Positions 10,151-19,297 of a stretch of DNA of 64,000 nt are shown here, piece after piece; the stretch's first letter is position 1, and every line of letters begins with the position of its first letter. This stretch comes from Kitasatospora xanthocidica (GTDB lineage Bacteria; Actinomycetota; Actinomycetes; Streptomycetales; Streptomycetaceae), in the NCBI RefSeq assembly GCF_014656195.1, contig NZ_BNBY01000005.1, positions 266,971 to 330,970 of the forward strand, written 5' to 3'. The position numbers and the translations under genes were made by a program. The notes under the pieces are model-generated. The model had not been told where the DNA came from and did not search any database. It worked only from the letters and a program-made list of their open reading frames with translations.

Positions 10151-11704
10151 ATGGGCGGGGCTGCACAGCGTACGGAGACGGCAGGCGTACGCCCCTGGGT
10201 ACGGGCGGCCCTGCGCTGCGGAGCCGTCCTCGCGGCCGCCGCGCTCGCCCTGCCGGCCGCCGCCGGAGCCGCCTGGGCCGCGCCCGACCCGGGCACCGGG
10301 ACGGTCGTCGCCGGCTCCGATCCGCTCGCCGCCGCCAAGGCCACCCTCGGCCCGCTGCTCGACCAGTTGCACGCCCTCTACCAGAGCGCCGAGGCCGCCA
10401 CCGAGCAGTACAACGGCGCGGTCGCCAAGGTGACCGAGCAGCAGGCCTCGCTCACCGACCTCCAGGGCCGGCTGGAGCGCCAGCAGAAGCAGGTCGACGC
10501 CGGCACCGACATCGCCTCGCAGCTCGCCGCCGCCCAGTACCGCAACGGCGCCGCCTCCGCCTACGCCGAACTGCTGCTCTCCAAGGACCCGTACGAGGCG
10601 GTCACCATCGCCGAACTGCTCGCCACGGCCAGCCGCTCCCAGTCGGAGTTCCTGAACCGGCTGAAGAGCGACCGGGACGAGCTGGACGGGCTGAAGAAGC
10701 AGACCGAGGAGGCCCTGAAGACCTCCCAGAGCCTGGTCGCCCAGCAGGACGCCGCCAAGGCCAAGGCGGCCGCCGACCTCACCGCCGTCGAGCAGGCCGT
10801 CGCCTCGCTGACCGGTGCGCAGCGCACCGAGCTGGAGCAGCTGGAGAAGGCCAAGGCCGACGAGGCCCAGCTCGCCTTCCTCGCCTCCGGGGCGCTCGGC
10901 AAGGGCGAGCGCACCCCCTCCCTGCAGGGGCGCGGGGCGATCGCCTTCGCGCTGGCCCAGGTGGGCAAGCCGTACCTGTGGGGCGGCACCGGACCGGACG
11001 CCTACGACTGCTCCGGCCTCACCTCGCAGGCCTGGCTGCACGCCGGCAAGGCGATCCCGCGCACCAGCCAGGAGCAGTGGGCGCAGCTGCCGCACGTCGC
11101 GCTGAACCAGCTGCGGCCCGGCGACCTGGTGGTCTACTTCCAGGACGCCTCGCACATCGGGATGTACATCGGCGGCGGGCTGATCGTGCAGGCGCCCCGC
11201 CCGGGCGCGTTCATCAAGGTGTCGCCGATCGGCTCGATGCCGATCCTCGGCGCCGTCCGGCCGGACCCGTCCGGCGCGGCCGACGACGCGGGCGGCACCT
11301 GGAAGGTCCCGGACCTGCCGGCCGGCTGGGACGCCGTCACCCCGATCGCGCCCAGCCCGGCCAAGCCGACCCCGCCGGCCACCCAGCCCACCACGCCGCC
11401 GGCCACCCCGGGCCAGCCCACCGGCACGCCGACCACCCCCGGCGGCACCCCGACCGACCCGGGCACGCCCTCGGGCACCGGCACGCCGGCCCCGACGCAG
11501 ACGCCGACCGGCACCCCGACCGGCACCCCGACCCCGACCGGGACCCCGGGCACCCCGACTCCGACCGGCACCCCGGGCACGCCCACCCCGACCGGGACCG
11601 GGACCGGCACCCCGGCGGGCACCCCGAGCGGGACCGGCTCGGCCACCGCCTCCCTCCCCGGCACCGCCACGGCCACCCTGCCGCTGGGGACGCCGACCCA
11701 CTGA
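10151..11704 (+). CDS. Secreted NlpC/P60 peptidoglycan hydrolase
   Basis: NlpC/P60 enzymes cut cell-wall stem peptides. The 517-residue protein has a signal peptide (about 1-42), a coiled coil (about 60-250) like that of RipA-type regulators, and the catalytic domain (about 255-370). That domain has Cys287 in DCSG, His335 in SHIGMYIG and Gln347 as the probable third polar residue. The tail from about 405 is almost only Thr, Pro and Gly repeats, probably a wall-spanning or disordered linker that ends without a further domain. The ATG at 10151 has GGGGAGGA 7 bases upstream; the frame opens at a GTG at 10091. Confidence 0.9.
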   Translation: MGGAAQRTETAGVRPWVRAALRCGAVLAAAALALPAAAGAAWAAPDPGTGTVVAGSDPLAAAKATLGPLLDQLHALYQSAEAATEQYNGAVAKVTEQQASLTDLQGRLERQQKQVDAGTDIASQLAAAQYRNGAASAYAELLLSKDPYEAVTIAELLATASRSQSEFLNRLKSDRDELDGLKKQTEEALKTSQSLVAQQDAAKAKAAADLTAVEQAVASLTGAQRTELEQLEKAKADEAQLAFLASGALGKGERTPSLQGRGAIAFALAQVGKPYLWGGTGPDAYDCSGLTSQAWLHAGKAIPRTSQEQWAQLPHVALNQLRPGDLVVYFQDASHIGMYIGGGLIVQAPRPGAFIKVSPIGSMPILGAVRPDPSGAADDAGGTWKVPDLPAGWDAVTPIAPSPAKPTPPATQPTTPPATPGQPTGTPTTPGGTPTDPGTPSGTGTPAPTQTPTGTPTGTPTPTGTPGTPTPTGTPGTPTPTGTGTGTPAGTPSGTGSATASLPGTATATLPLGTPTH

Positions 11705-11716
11705 CGGGTCCACCCA

Positions 11717-11759
11717 CGCGGAGGCCGCCCCACGTCCGAGGACGGGGGCGGCCTCCGCG
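11717..11759. terminator. Bidirectional terminator
   Basis: A perfect 15-bp stem (11717-11731 with 11745-11759) lies between the NlpC/P60 gene and the convergent molybdoenzyme gene. Confidence 0.75.
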
Positions 11760-11768
11760 CGTCCGGGG

Positions 11769-14048
11769 CTATTCGCCGCTGTCGGGCTCGAAGCGGATGA
11801 CGACCGCCTTGGAGGTGGGGGTGTTGCTGATGTCCGCGGTGGAGTCCAGCGGCACCAGGACGTTGGTCTCCGGGTAGTAGGCCGCCGCCCCGCCGCGGGC
11901 GACGGGGTAGTGGACGACACGGAAGTGCGGGGCGCGCCGCTCGACGCCGTCCTTCCACTCGCCGACCAGGTCGACGTACTCGCCCTCGGTGAGGCCCAGG
12001 TCGGCGGCGTCGTCGGGGTTCACCAGCACGACGCGGCGGCCGCCCTTGATGCCGCGGTAGCGGTCGTCGAGGCCGTAGATCGTGGTGTTGTACTGGTCGT
12101 GCGAGCGCAGGGTCTGCAGCAGCAGGCGGCCCGGCGGGACCTCGGGGGCGGTCAGCGGGTTGACGGTGAAGTTGGCCCGGCCCGTCGCGGTCGGGAAGGT
12201 ACGGGAGTCGCGCGGGCCGTGCGGCAGGGTGAAGCCGCCGGGGCGGCGGACCTTCTCGTTGTAGTCCGCGAAGCCCGGGACGACGCGGGCGATCCGCTCG
12301 CGCAGGGTGTCGTAGTCGTTCGCGAATTCCTCCCACGGCAGGGTGTCCCGCGGGCCGAGGACGGCGCGGGCGAGGCGGCAGACGATCGCGGTCTCGGAGA
12401 GCAGGCCCGGCGCGGGCGGACGCAGTCCGCCGCGGGAGGCGTGCACCTGGCCCATCGAGTCCTCGACGCTGACGAACTGGGCGCCGGCACCGGTGACGTC
12501 CCGGTCGGTGCGGCCCAGGGTGGGCAGGATCAGGGCGCGGGCGCCGGTGACCACGTGCGAGCGGTTGAGCTTGGTGGAGACGTGGACGGTGAGCCGGCAG
12601 CGGCGCATCGCCGCCTCGGTGACCTCGGTGTCCGGGGTGGCCGCGACGAAGTTGCCGCCCATCGCGAAGAAGACCTTGACCTTGCCGTCGCGCATCGCGC
12701 GGATGGTGTCGACCGAGTCGAGGCCGTGCTCGCGCGGCGGCTCGAAGCCGAACTCGTTCTCCAGCGCGTCGAGGAAGGCCTTGGCGGGGCGCTCGAAGAT
12801 GCCCATCGTCCGGTCGCCCTGGACGTTGCTGTGCCCGCGCACCGGGCAGACGCCGGCGCCGGGACGGCCGACGTTGCCGCGCAGCAGCAGGAAGTTGACC
12901 ACCTCGCGGATGGTCGGGACGGCGTGCTTGTGCTGGGTGAGGCCCATCGCCCAGCAGACGATGATCTTCTTCGAGCCCAGCACCAGCCGGCCGAGCTCCT
13001 CGATCTGCTCCCAGGGCAGGCCGGTCGCGGCGAGCACCTCCGCCCGGTCCGTCGTCCGGGCCTGGGCCTCGAACTCCTCGAAGCCGTGGCAGTGTTCGGT
13101 GACGAAGGCGTGGTCCACGCCGTCCTGCTCCAGGACGATCCGGTTGAGCGCGCGGAACAGCGCGAGGTCCCCGCCGAGGCGGATCTGCAGGAAGAGGTCG
13201 GTCAGCTTGGTGCCGTGGCCGACCAGGCCGCGGGCGTTCTGCGGGTTCTTGAACCGCTCCAGCCCGGCCTCCGGCAGCGGGTTGACGCTGACGATCGTGG
13301 CGCCGGCCCGCTTGGCCCGCTCCAGCGCGGAGAGCATCCGGGGGTGGTTGGTGCCCGGGTTCTGACCGGCCACGATGATCAGGTCGGCCTGGTAGAGGTC
13401 CTTGAGGCTGACGCTGCCCTTGCCGACGCCGAGCGTCTCGGTGAGCGCCGAGCCGGAGGACTCGTGGCACATGTTGGAGCAGTCCGGCAGGTTGTTGGTG
13501 CCGAGCCGGCGGGCGAACAGCTGGTACGCGAAGGCGGCCTCGTTGCTGGTGCGGCCGGAGGTGTAGAAGGCGGCGCCGTCCGGGGTGTCCAGGGCGCGCA
13601 GCTCCTCGGCGATCAGCGCGAAGGCGTCGTCCCAGGAGACCGGCGTGTAGTGGGTGGCGCCCTCGTCGAGCAGCATCGGCTGGGTGAGCCGGCCCTGCTG
13701 GCCCAGCCAGTAGCCGGACCGCTCGGCCAGCTCGGCGACCGGGTGGGCGGCGAAGAACTCGGCGCGGATCCGGCGCTCGGTGGCCTCCTCGGCCACGGCC
13801 TTGGCGCCGTTCTCGCAGAACTCGGCGGTGTGCGTCTTGTCCGGCTCGGGCCAGGCGCAGCCCGGGCAGTCGAAACCGTCGGGCTGGTTGACCTTGAGCA
13901 GGGTGGCGAGGGTGCGGCGGGCGCCCATCTGCTCCGCGGCCATCCGCAGGCTGTGGCCGACGGCGGGCAGCCCGGCGGCCGCGTGCTGGGGCGCCGACAC
14001 CTCGGGGGCGTCCTGCGCCGGGTCGCTCTGCGGGGCCTGCTTGGCCAT
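11769..14048 (-). CDS. FdhF/YdeP family molybdopterin oxidoreductase
   Basis: The 759-residue protein belongs to the formate-dehydrogenase-like molybdoenzymes of the YdeP branch, linked in Escherichia coli to acid tolerance and with no firmly known substrate. It has an N-terminal CPGC (61-64), the molybdopterin region with CSNMCHESSG and GQNPGTNHPRML, and the C-terminal molydopterin dinucleotide-binding domain. No signal peptide is present, so it is cytoplasmic. The frame is open far upstream, but the ATG at 14048 has GGAGAG 5 bases before it. No fdhD, cofactor or partner gene is beside it, so its electron partner is unknown. Confidence 0.88.
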   Translation of the reverse strand: MAKQAPQSDPAQDAPEVSAPQHAAAGLPAVGHSLRMAAEQMGARRTLATLLKVNQPDGFDCPGCAWPEPDKTHTAEFCENGAKAVAEEATERRIRAEFFAAHPVAELAERSGYWLGQQGRLTQPMLLDEGATHYTPVSWDDAFALIAEELRALDTPDGAAFYTSGRTSNEAAFAYQLFARRLGTNNLPDCSNMCHESSGSALTETLGVGKGSVSLKDLYQADLIIVAGQNPGTNHPRMLSALERAKRAGATIVSVNPLPEAGLERFKNPQNARGLVGHGTKLTDLFLQIRLGGDLALFRALNRIVLEQDGVDHAFVTEHCHGFEEFEAQARTTDRAEVLAATGLPWEQIEELGRLVLGSKKIIVCWAMGLTQHKHAVPTIREVVNFLLLRGNVGRPGAGVCPVRGHSNVQGDRTMGIFERPAKAFLDALENEFGFEPPREHGLDSVDTIRAMRDGKVKVFFAMGGNFVAATPDTEVTEAAMRRCRLTVHVSTKLNRSHVVTGARALILPTLGRTDRDVTGAGAQFVSVEDSMGQVHASRGGLRPPAPGLLSETAIVCRLARAVLGPRDTLPWEEFANDYDTLRERIARVVPGFADYNEKVRRPGGFTLPHGPRDSRTFPTATGRANFTVNPLTAPEVPPGRLLLQTLRSHDQYNTTIYGLDDRYRGIKGGRRVVLVNPDDAADLGLTEGEYVDLVGEWKDGVERRAPHFRVVHYPVARGGAAAYYPETNVLVPLDSTADISNTPTSKAVVIRFEPDSGE

Positions 14049-14226
14049 GACCGCTCTCCTCGGCTCTGCTGGATCCGGCCGTACCGCCGGGGCCGCCGCT
14101 CCGTCGCGGGGCTCGGTGTCCATCCTTCCACCTGGGCCCAGGGCTCGGGGAGGGGCGGTGGACGGCGTCGGTAGAGTCCTCTCCGTCATGGCGGATGGGT
14201 CCGTCAGGGCGGATGGGGAGGGGCGC

Positions 14227-16119
14227 GTGCGAGTCGGTGACGTCCTGGACGGCCGGTACGAACTGGTGGAGAAGCTCGGCCAGGGCGGTTTCGGGGTGGT
14301 GTGGCGGGCCCGGGACACCCGGATGCGGCGGCCGGTGGCGGTCAAGGTCATCGGGCACCACGACGGCGACCAGGCGAAGGCGGCCCTGCGGTTCGTCCGG
14401 GAGGCCTGCGCGGCCGGCAACCTCTCGCACCCGCACATCGTGACCGTGCACGACCTCGGCCAGTGCGAGGTCGGCGACCGGGAGGTCACCTTCCTGGTGA
14501 TGGAGCTGCTCACCGGCCGCACCCTGACCGAGGTGCTGCGCGGCGGACTGCCCGGGCCCGAGCTCAGCCTGCGCTGGGGACGGCAGATCAGCGACGCGCT
14601 GGCGACCGCGCACGACGCGGGCATGGTGCACCGGGACATCAAGCCGGACAACGTGATGATCACCGACGCCGGCCACCTCAAGGTCCTGGACTTCGGCATC
14701 GCCCAGCTGGACACCGGCGCGGGCGGGCTGACCACCACTGGGACGATCGTCGGCAGCCCGGCGTACATGGCGCCCGAGCGGTGGACCGGCGGCCGGGTGG
14801 ACGGCCGCGCCGACCTGTACGCGCTCGGCTGCGTCCTGGTCGAACTCTTCACCGGGGCACGGCCGTTCGGCGGTGACTCGACGCCGGTGCTGATGTACCA
14901 GCACCTCAACGAGCCGCCCCCGGCACTGGACCCGGCCCAGTTCGGACTGCCGCCGCAGGTGGCCGGGCTGGTCGCGGAGCTGCTGGCGAAGGACCCGGCG
15001 GACCGGCCGGCCGACGCCCGGGCGGTCGAACGCAGGCTGGCGGAGCTGGCCGCGGCGCCGGGCGGTGGGACGGGCGCGCCGGCGGCGGTGCCGACGGTGG
15101 TGGACCGGGGCGCGCCCGTGGCGGCCGCGCCCGCGGCCGGGCCGGTGGTGCCGCCCGCGCCGCCCGTCCTGCCCCCGGCCGCTCCACCGACGGCGCCGCC
15201 CGCCGCTCCGCCCGCCGTTCCGCCTGCCGTGCCCGCACCCGCGCCGCCGGTCGCGCCGCCCGTCGCTCCGTCGGTGCTGTCGCCGCTGACGACGCCGCCG
15301 GTGCTCGCCGCGCCGCCCTCCGAGGCCGTACGGGCCGCGCTGCGCGAGCGGCGCTCGGCCGCCTACCGGGCGGCGACGGCCGGGGAGTCGGCGATCCTGC
15401 TGCAGGCCGTCGCCCAGGAGTGCGTGACCGCGCTCGGCGCGGGCGACCGGGACACCCTGTGCACCTGGCGGGACTTCACCTGGTACCTCAGCCGGGCCGG
15501 GGACCTGGACGGCGCGATCCGGCTGCTGACGAGCGTGGTGGACGACATGCGCTCGGTACTCGGCCCGCTCGACCCGGACACCCTCGGCGCCCGCTACCAC
15601 CTGGTGTGGTGCATCGGCGAGAGCGGCGCGGTGGTCACCGCGATCCGGCTGCTGAACGAGCTGCTGCCCGATCTGCACGCCACCTGGGGCCCGCAGGACA
15701 CCCGGCTGCTGAAGGCCCGGCACGACCTCGCGGTGCACCACGCCAACCGCAACGACCTGCAGAGCGCGGTGATCCAGCTGCACGCGCTGCTGCCGGACCT
15801 CGCCCGGGTGCTGGGCGAGCACCACCCGAGCACCGCGCAGGCCTGGCAGGACCTGGCCGGCTACCAGCAGCGGCTCGCCCGGGCGGGCCGCAGGGGCGCG
15901 GGCGGTCCGCAGCGGCGGCGGCCGAGGATGAGCCCGATGGAGGCGCTGGTGCTGGTGCGGCGGCTGCGGGTGTGGGACTTCGCCGGTGACGAGGAGGCGC
16001 GGGCCTGCATGGACGCGCTGGACCGCGGGCTCGGCCTGAAGGGCGTCGCGGACGTGGTGTTCGACGCCCCGGACCACGTCTCGGACGAGGACCTGGTGGA
16101 GGAGATGTTCGGCCCCTGA
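14227..16119 (+). CDS. Serine/threonine protein kinase with TPR-like tail
   Basis: The 630-residue protein begins with a Hanks-type kinase domain (about 10-275): glycine loop GQGGFG (18-23), Lys40 in VAVK, HRDIKPDN, DFG and the activation segment ending APE. A linker of about 75 residues rich in Pro and Ala follows. The C-terminal region (about 360-560) is TPR-like, with units such as VLGPLDPDTLGARYHL. I see no membrane helix, so it is probably soluble. The GTG at 14227 has GGGGAGGGG upstream and aligns with the start of the related kinase at 25453; an ATG at 14188 is possible. Its substrate is unknown. Confidence 0.9.
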   Translation: MRVGDVLDGRYELVEKLGQGGFGVVWRARDTRMRRPVAVKVIGHHDGDQAKAALRFVREACAAGNLSHPHIVTVHDLGQCEVGDREVTFLVMELLTGRTLTEVLRGGLPGPELSLRWGRQISDALATAHDAGMVHRDIKPDNVMITDAGHLKVLDFGIAQLDTGAGGLTTTGTIVGSPAYMAPERWTGGRVDGRADLYALGCVLVELFTGARPFGGDSTPVLMYQHLNEPPPALDPAQFGLPPQVAGLVAELLAKDPADRPADARAVERRLAELAAAPGGGTGAPAAVPTVVDRGAPVAAAPAAGPVVPPAPPVLPPAAPPTAPPAAPPAVPPAVPAPAPPVAPPVAPSVLSPLTTPPVLAAPPSEAVRAALRERRSAAYRAATAGESAILLQAVAQECVTALGAGDRDTLCTWRDFTWYLSRAGDLDGAIRLLTSVVDDMRSVLGPLDPDTLGARYHLVWCIGESGAVVTAIRLLNELLPDLHATWGPQDTRLLKARHDLAVHHANRNDLQSAVIQLHALLPDLARVLGEHHPSTAQAWQDLAGYQQRLARAGRRGAGGPQRRRPRMSPMEALVLVRRLRVWDFAGDEEARACMDALDRGLGLKGVADVVFDAPDHVSDEDLVEEMFGP

Positions 16120-16146
16120 CGCCCCCGCCCCCCGGCGCGCCCACGC

Positions 16147-18075
16147 TCACGCCGCCAGCGCCGCCGCCGGCAGCGCGGCCAGTGCCCGCAGCAGGGCCCG
16201 GGCGGCCGCGTCGTTCTGCCGGAAGGCGGGGGCGTCGGTGCGCGGCCGGGCGAAGGCGGCGGCCGTGCGCAGGCTGGTGTGCGGGCCGAGCGCGGTGCGG
16301 CGCGGATGCGGGGCGCCGCCCAGGGCCGGGTCGAGCAGCCTGCTGTCGGCGGGGTCGATGGTGACCAGGCCGGAGCGGTGGGTGTGGTCCGGGTCGCTCA
16401 CCACCTCTTCCACGATCCGCCCGGCGCGGTGCAGTTCGCGCAGGACGGGGTCGAGGGTGCGGGCCAGCGCGTGCTTGGGCAGGTACGCCTCGACGAGCGC
16501 CGTCGCGTGGACGGTGTGGCCGGGCACGGTGCCGCCGCCGGCCCGCCAGGTGCCGGTGGCCTCGTCCCGTTCGATCCGGACGTCCGCGCCGAGGAAGCGC
16601 ACCACCCCGGCCTCGGAGAGCGCGAGCAGCTGGCGCAGCCGGAAGCCGGGCGGCCCGGAGGCGAGGAAGCTGAAGTAGCCGAAGAACCACTCGTCGACGT
16701 CCTCGGCGACCGAGCGGGCGGTGAGCCGGCCGCTGGTGAGCACCCGCTGGAGCTGGCCGAAGAGCGAGAGCAGGGCGTAGAAGGCGCCGAGGTCGGCGCT
16801 GTGCGCGGGGTCGGCGCGGCGGTCGGCGTCGGCGGCGACGTACGCGCGGAGGTGGGCCTGGAGCTCCTCGGCGGTGCCGAGTTCGAGGCCGGCCAGCGGG
16901 TGGTCGAGCCGTTCGAAGTCGATCCGGTCGGCGGGGTCGGGGACGGCCTCGGCGATCAGGGCGGTGAGTTCGGGGGTGTACCAGCCGTGCCGGTCGTACC
17001 GGGCGAGGAACTCCGGCCAGGGCAGGGCGGTGCGCCCGGGGTGGGCGTGGAACAGCTCGTGGTAGTGCCCGAAGGCGACCTCCTTGGCCATCAGCGGCCA
17101 GAAGTCGCGCCGCAGTCGCAGCGGCCCGTCGGTGGCGAGCACGGCGTCGACGGCGGCGGCGTCGAAGTACCGGGGCAGTGGGGCGCGCGGCCCCTGGAGG
17201 CGGTAGTCGGTCTTGGAGTGGTAGGGGACGCCGCGCCGGGAGCCGAGGTGGAGCACCGGTTCGCGGCCGGACGGGCGGTAGCGCAGCGCGTCCCCGTGGC
17301 CGGCGGGTTCGAAGCGGCCGCCGCGGCCCTCGGTGAGCAGCGCGATCAGGTCGACGGAGGCCAGGCCGAGGCCGCGCAGCACCACCTGTTCGCCGGGCGC
17401 GACGGCCGCCAACTCGGCTTCCACGTCGGCGGAGTAGGCGGGCGGGAGGTGGAAGCGGCCGTGCCGGGCGGCGAACTCGGCGTCGGCGGCGTGCCGCGGA
17501 TGCGGGGCCGAGTCGAGGTGGCCGAGGGTGAGGGCGACGTGGTCGGCGGTGATCGTCCGGTCGCCGAGGTGGACGGTCTGCGGGCCGTCGGCGGGGCCGT
17601 CGATCCGCCGGACGGTGTCCCGGTGGACGGTGACGGTGATGTGCGGCGGCAGGTCGGCGACGGCGCGGCGGAACGCCCAGTCCAGGTAGGCGCTCTGGGC
17701 CCGGCGGGTGGGGAAGTCGGTGGGCGCGAGGGTGTCCAGTTCGGCCCGGACGGCCGGGTCGGCCACCTCCCGGTAGGGCGCGAACTCCCGTCGCCGCCCG
17801 GCCCATTCGGCGAGCGAGGGGCCGGTGCGGACCGGTCCGTCGAGGGTGGAGCGCTCGTCGGTGAACATGGTGACGTCCTCGGCCATCGAGTTCATCCGCA
17901 GCAGCGGGGACTGGTCCTGGCGCCAGATCCGGCCCGCGCCGGGCGGGTGCGGGTCGACCAGGTGGATCGCCAACGGACTGTCGGCGGGCAGGAGTTCGGC
18001 GGCGTTGGCGGCGATCCGCTCCAGCAGGCCGGTGCCGCGCGGGCCGGCGCCGACGACGACGAGGGTCGCGGTCAT
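16147..18075 (-). CDS. FAD/NAD(P)-binding oxidoreductase-like protein
   Basis: The 642-residue protein starts with a dinucleotide-binding fold (VVVGAGPRGTGLLERIA) and has the overall layout of the PF13454 FAD/NAD(P)-binding family, which is distantly related to N-hydroxylating monooxygenases. A second glycine-rich nucleotide motif, VVLRGLGLASVDLI, lies near residues 225-240. Its ATG overlaps the stop codon of the upstream ABC permease by 4 bases, so the two are translationally coupled. It converges on the kinase gene with only 27 bases between. I infer a redox step on the compound imported by the neighbouring transporter; the reaction is unknown. Confidence 0.8.
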   Translation of the reverse strand: MTATLVVVGAGPRGTGLLERIAANAAELLPADSPLAIHLVDPHPPGAGRIWRQDQSPLLRMNSMAEDVTMFTDERSTLDGPVRTGPSLAEWAGRRREFAPYREVADPAVRAELDTLAPTDFPTRRAQSAYLDWAFRRAVADLPPHITVTVHRDTVRRIDGPADGPQTVHLGDRTITADHVALTLGHLDSAPHPRHAADAEFAARHGRFHLPPAYSADVEAELAAVAPGEQVVLRGLGLASVDLIALLTEGRGGRFEPAGHGDALRYRPSGREPVLHLGSRRGVPYHSKTDYRLQGPRAPLPRYFDAAAVDAVLATDGPLRLRRDFWPLMAKEVAFGHYHELFHAHPGRTALPWPEFLARYDRHGWYTPELTALIAEAVPDPADRIDFERLDHPLAGLELGTAEELQAHLRAYVAADADRRADPAHSADLGAFYALLSLFGQLQRVLTSGRLTARSVAEDVDEWFFGYFSFLASGPPGFRLRQLLALSEAGVVRFLGADVRIERDEATGTWRAGGGTVPGHTVHATALVEAYLPKHALARTLDPVLRELHRAGRIVEEVVSDPDHTHRSGLVTIDPADSRLLDPALGGAPHPRRTALGPHTSLRTAAAFARPRTDAPAFRQNDAAARALLRALAALPAAALAA

Positions 18076-19025
18076 GCCCGCACCACCCGTCGGAAGGCCG
18101 CGCGGGCGCGTTGCAGCGGGGTGGGCGGCAGGCCGTCGCGGTCGGCGCCCCTGGCGAAGTGCCGTTCCACGTAGTACTGGCCGATGGAGAGCAGGGTGGT
18201 GATCACCAGGTACCAGATGGTGGCGACCATCAGCATCGGGATGACCTGGTACGACTGCAGGTAGACCAGCTGCACGGAGTAGAGCAGGTCGGAGACGGCC
18301 AGCACGCTGACGATGCTGGTGCCCTTGAGCGCGCCGATCAGCATGTTCCCGGCGGTCGGCACGATCGCGCGCATCGCCTGCGGTACGACGATCCGGCGCA
18401 GCACCCGCCACCGGCCGAGCCCGAGGGCGGCCGCGGCCTCCAGCTGGCCGCGGTCGACGGAGAGGATGCCGCCGCGGATCACCTCGGCGGCGTACGCGCT
18501 CTCCAGCAGGGTGAGGCCGATGACGGCGGTCAGGGTGGGGCCGATCAGGTTGACCGTCTTGACGGTGACGAACTCGGGGCCGAAGGGGATGCCCAGGCCG
18601 AGCGTCGGGTACAGCGCGCCGATGTTGAAGAAGAACAGCAGCTGCACCAGCGGCGGGGTGGAGCGGAAGATCCAGATGTAGCCCCAACTGAGCGTGCGCA
18701 GCACCGGGTTGGTGGAGAGCCGCATGGTGGCGAGGACGGTGCCCAGCACGAAGCCGAGGGCGAGGGTGGCGGCGGTCAGCCAGAGGGTCAGGGCGAGGCC
18801 GTTGAGGACGGACCGGGCGGTGAACCAGTCCGCGACCACGCTCCACTGGAAGGCCTTGTTGTCGATCACCGAGGTGACGGCCATCGCGGCCAGCAGCAGC
18901 GCGACGGCCGCGGCGGCCCACTGGCCGGGTTTGCGGCGGGCGACGATCCGGGCCTCGGGGGCGGGTGGCGGTTCGGGGCGGTCGAGGGCGGAGGGGAGGG
19001 GCAGGACGTCCTGCGGGGTGGCCAT
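18072..19025 (-). CDS. Polar amino-acid ABC transporter permease
   Basis: This is a 317-residue inner-membrane permease of the histidine/glutamate/cystine (HisM) family. A first helix (about 37-55) precedes the canonical five-helix core. The ATPase-docking EAA loop reads EAAAALGLGRWRVLRRIVVPQA. The ATG at 19025 has CAGGAG 8 bases upstream; the frame stays open to 19136. It has no ATPase or binding protein of its own in this unit. It is close in sequence to the permease at 22386 and probably shares the ATPase at 23396. A consensus-like promoter lies at 19146-19176. Confidence 0.9.
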   Translation of the reverse strand: MATPQDVLPLPSALDRPEPPPAPEARIVARRKPGQWAAAAVALLLAAMAVTSVIDNKAFQWSVVADWFTARSVLNGLALTLWLTAATLALGFVLGTVLATMRLSTNPVLRTLSWGYIWIFRSTPPLVQLLFFFNIGALYPTLGLGIPFGPEFVTVKTVNLIGPTLTAVIGLTLLESAYAAEVIRGGILSVDRGQLEAAAALGLGRWRVLRRIVVPQAMRAIVPTAGNMLIGALKGTSIVSVLAVSDLLYSVQLVYLQSYQVIPMLMVATIWYLVITTLLSIGQYYVERHFARGADRDGLPPTPLQRARAAFRRVVRA

Positions 19026-19107
19026 GGCGGAGGCTCCTGGCGGGAGTGCGGGCGGGCGGGTACGGCTGCGGTCACGTACGGACGGCCTGGCGGCCGGCCC
19101 GCGTCCC

Positions 19108-19131
19108 TCAACGCGTCCGGCACGGTTGCAC
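19108..19131 (-). other. Possible 7-codon leader ORF with a Cys-Arg pair
   Basis: On the minus strand a GTG at 19131 opens the peptide VQPCRTR and stops at 19108. GGAGGAG ends 4 bases upstream, and the ORF lies in the 5' leader of the permease gene. The Cys codon in a short translated leader parallels the divergent leader peptide at 19298. It is very short, so chance is a real possibility. Confidence 0.3.
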
Positions 19132-19145
19132 TGCACTCCTCCGTG

Positions 19146-19176
19146 ATCGTACGCATGCCCGAACGAGGGCTGTCAA
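19146..19176 (-). promoter_or_regulatory. Promoter of the permease-oxidoreductase unit
   Basis: On the minus strand, TTGACA (19176-19171) and TACGAT (19151-19146) are separated by 19 bases. The predicted transcript starts near 19139, giving a leader of about 110 bases. Confidence 0.6.
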
Positions 19177-19260
19177 GGACGGTCCGAGGGGTGGAAGCGG
19201 GCCGCCGGCGGCTGTCGGAGAAGTGACAGGAGATCGCAACAGTGCGGAAATGATGGGTGG

Positions 19261-19290
19261 TTGACGCAGGCGCCGGACGGCTGCTCAACT
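19261..19290 (+). promoter_or_regulatory. Promoter of the leader peptide and monooxygenase operon
   Basis: TTGACG (19261-19266) and TCAACT (19285-19290) are spaced by 18 bases. Transcription would start at or just before the leader ATG at 19298, so the leader mRNA is probably leaderless. Confidence 0.6.
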
Positions 19291-19297
19291 TGAGGAC

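Noticed and set aside
11390..11700. CRISPR-like short repeats
   Set aside because: The repeats are in-frame Thr-Pro-Gly codons of the NlpC/P60 tail, without spacers.
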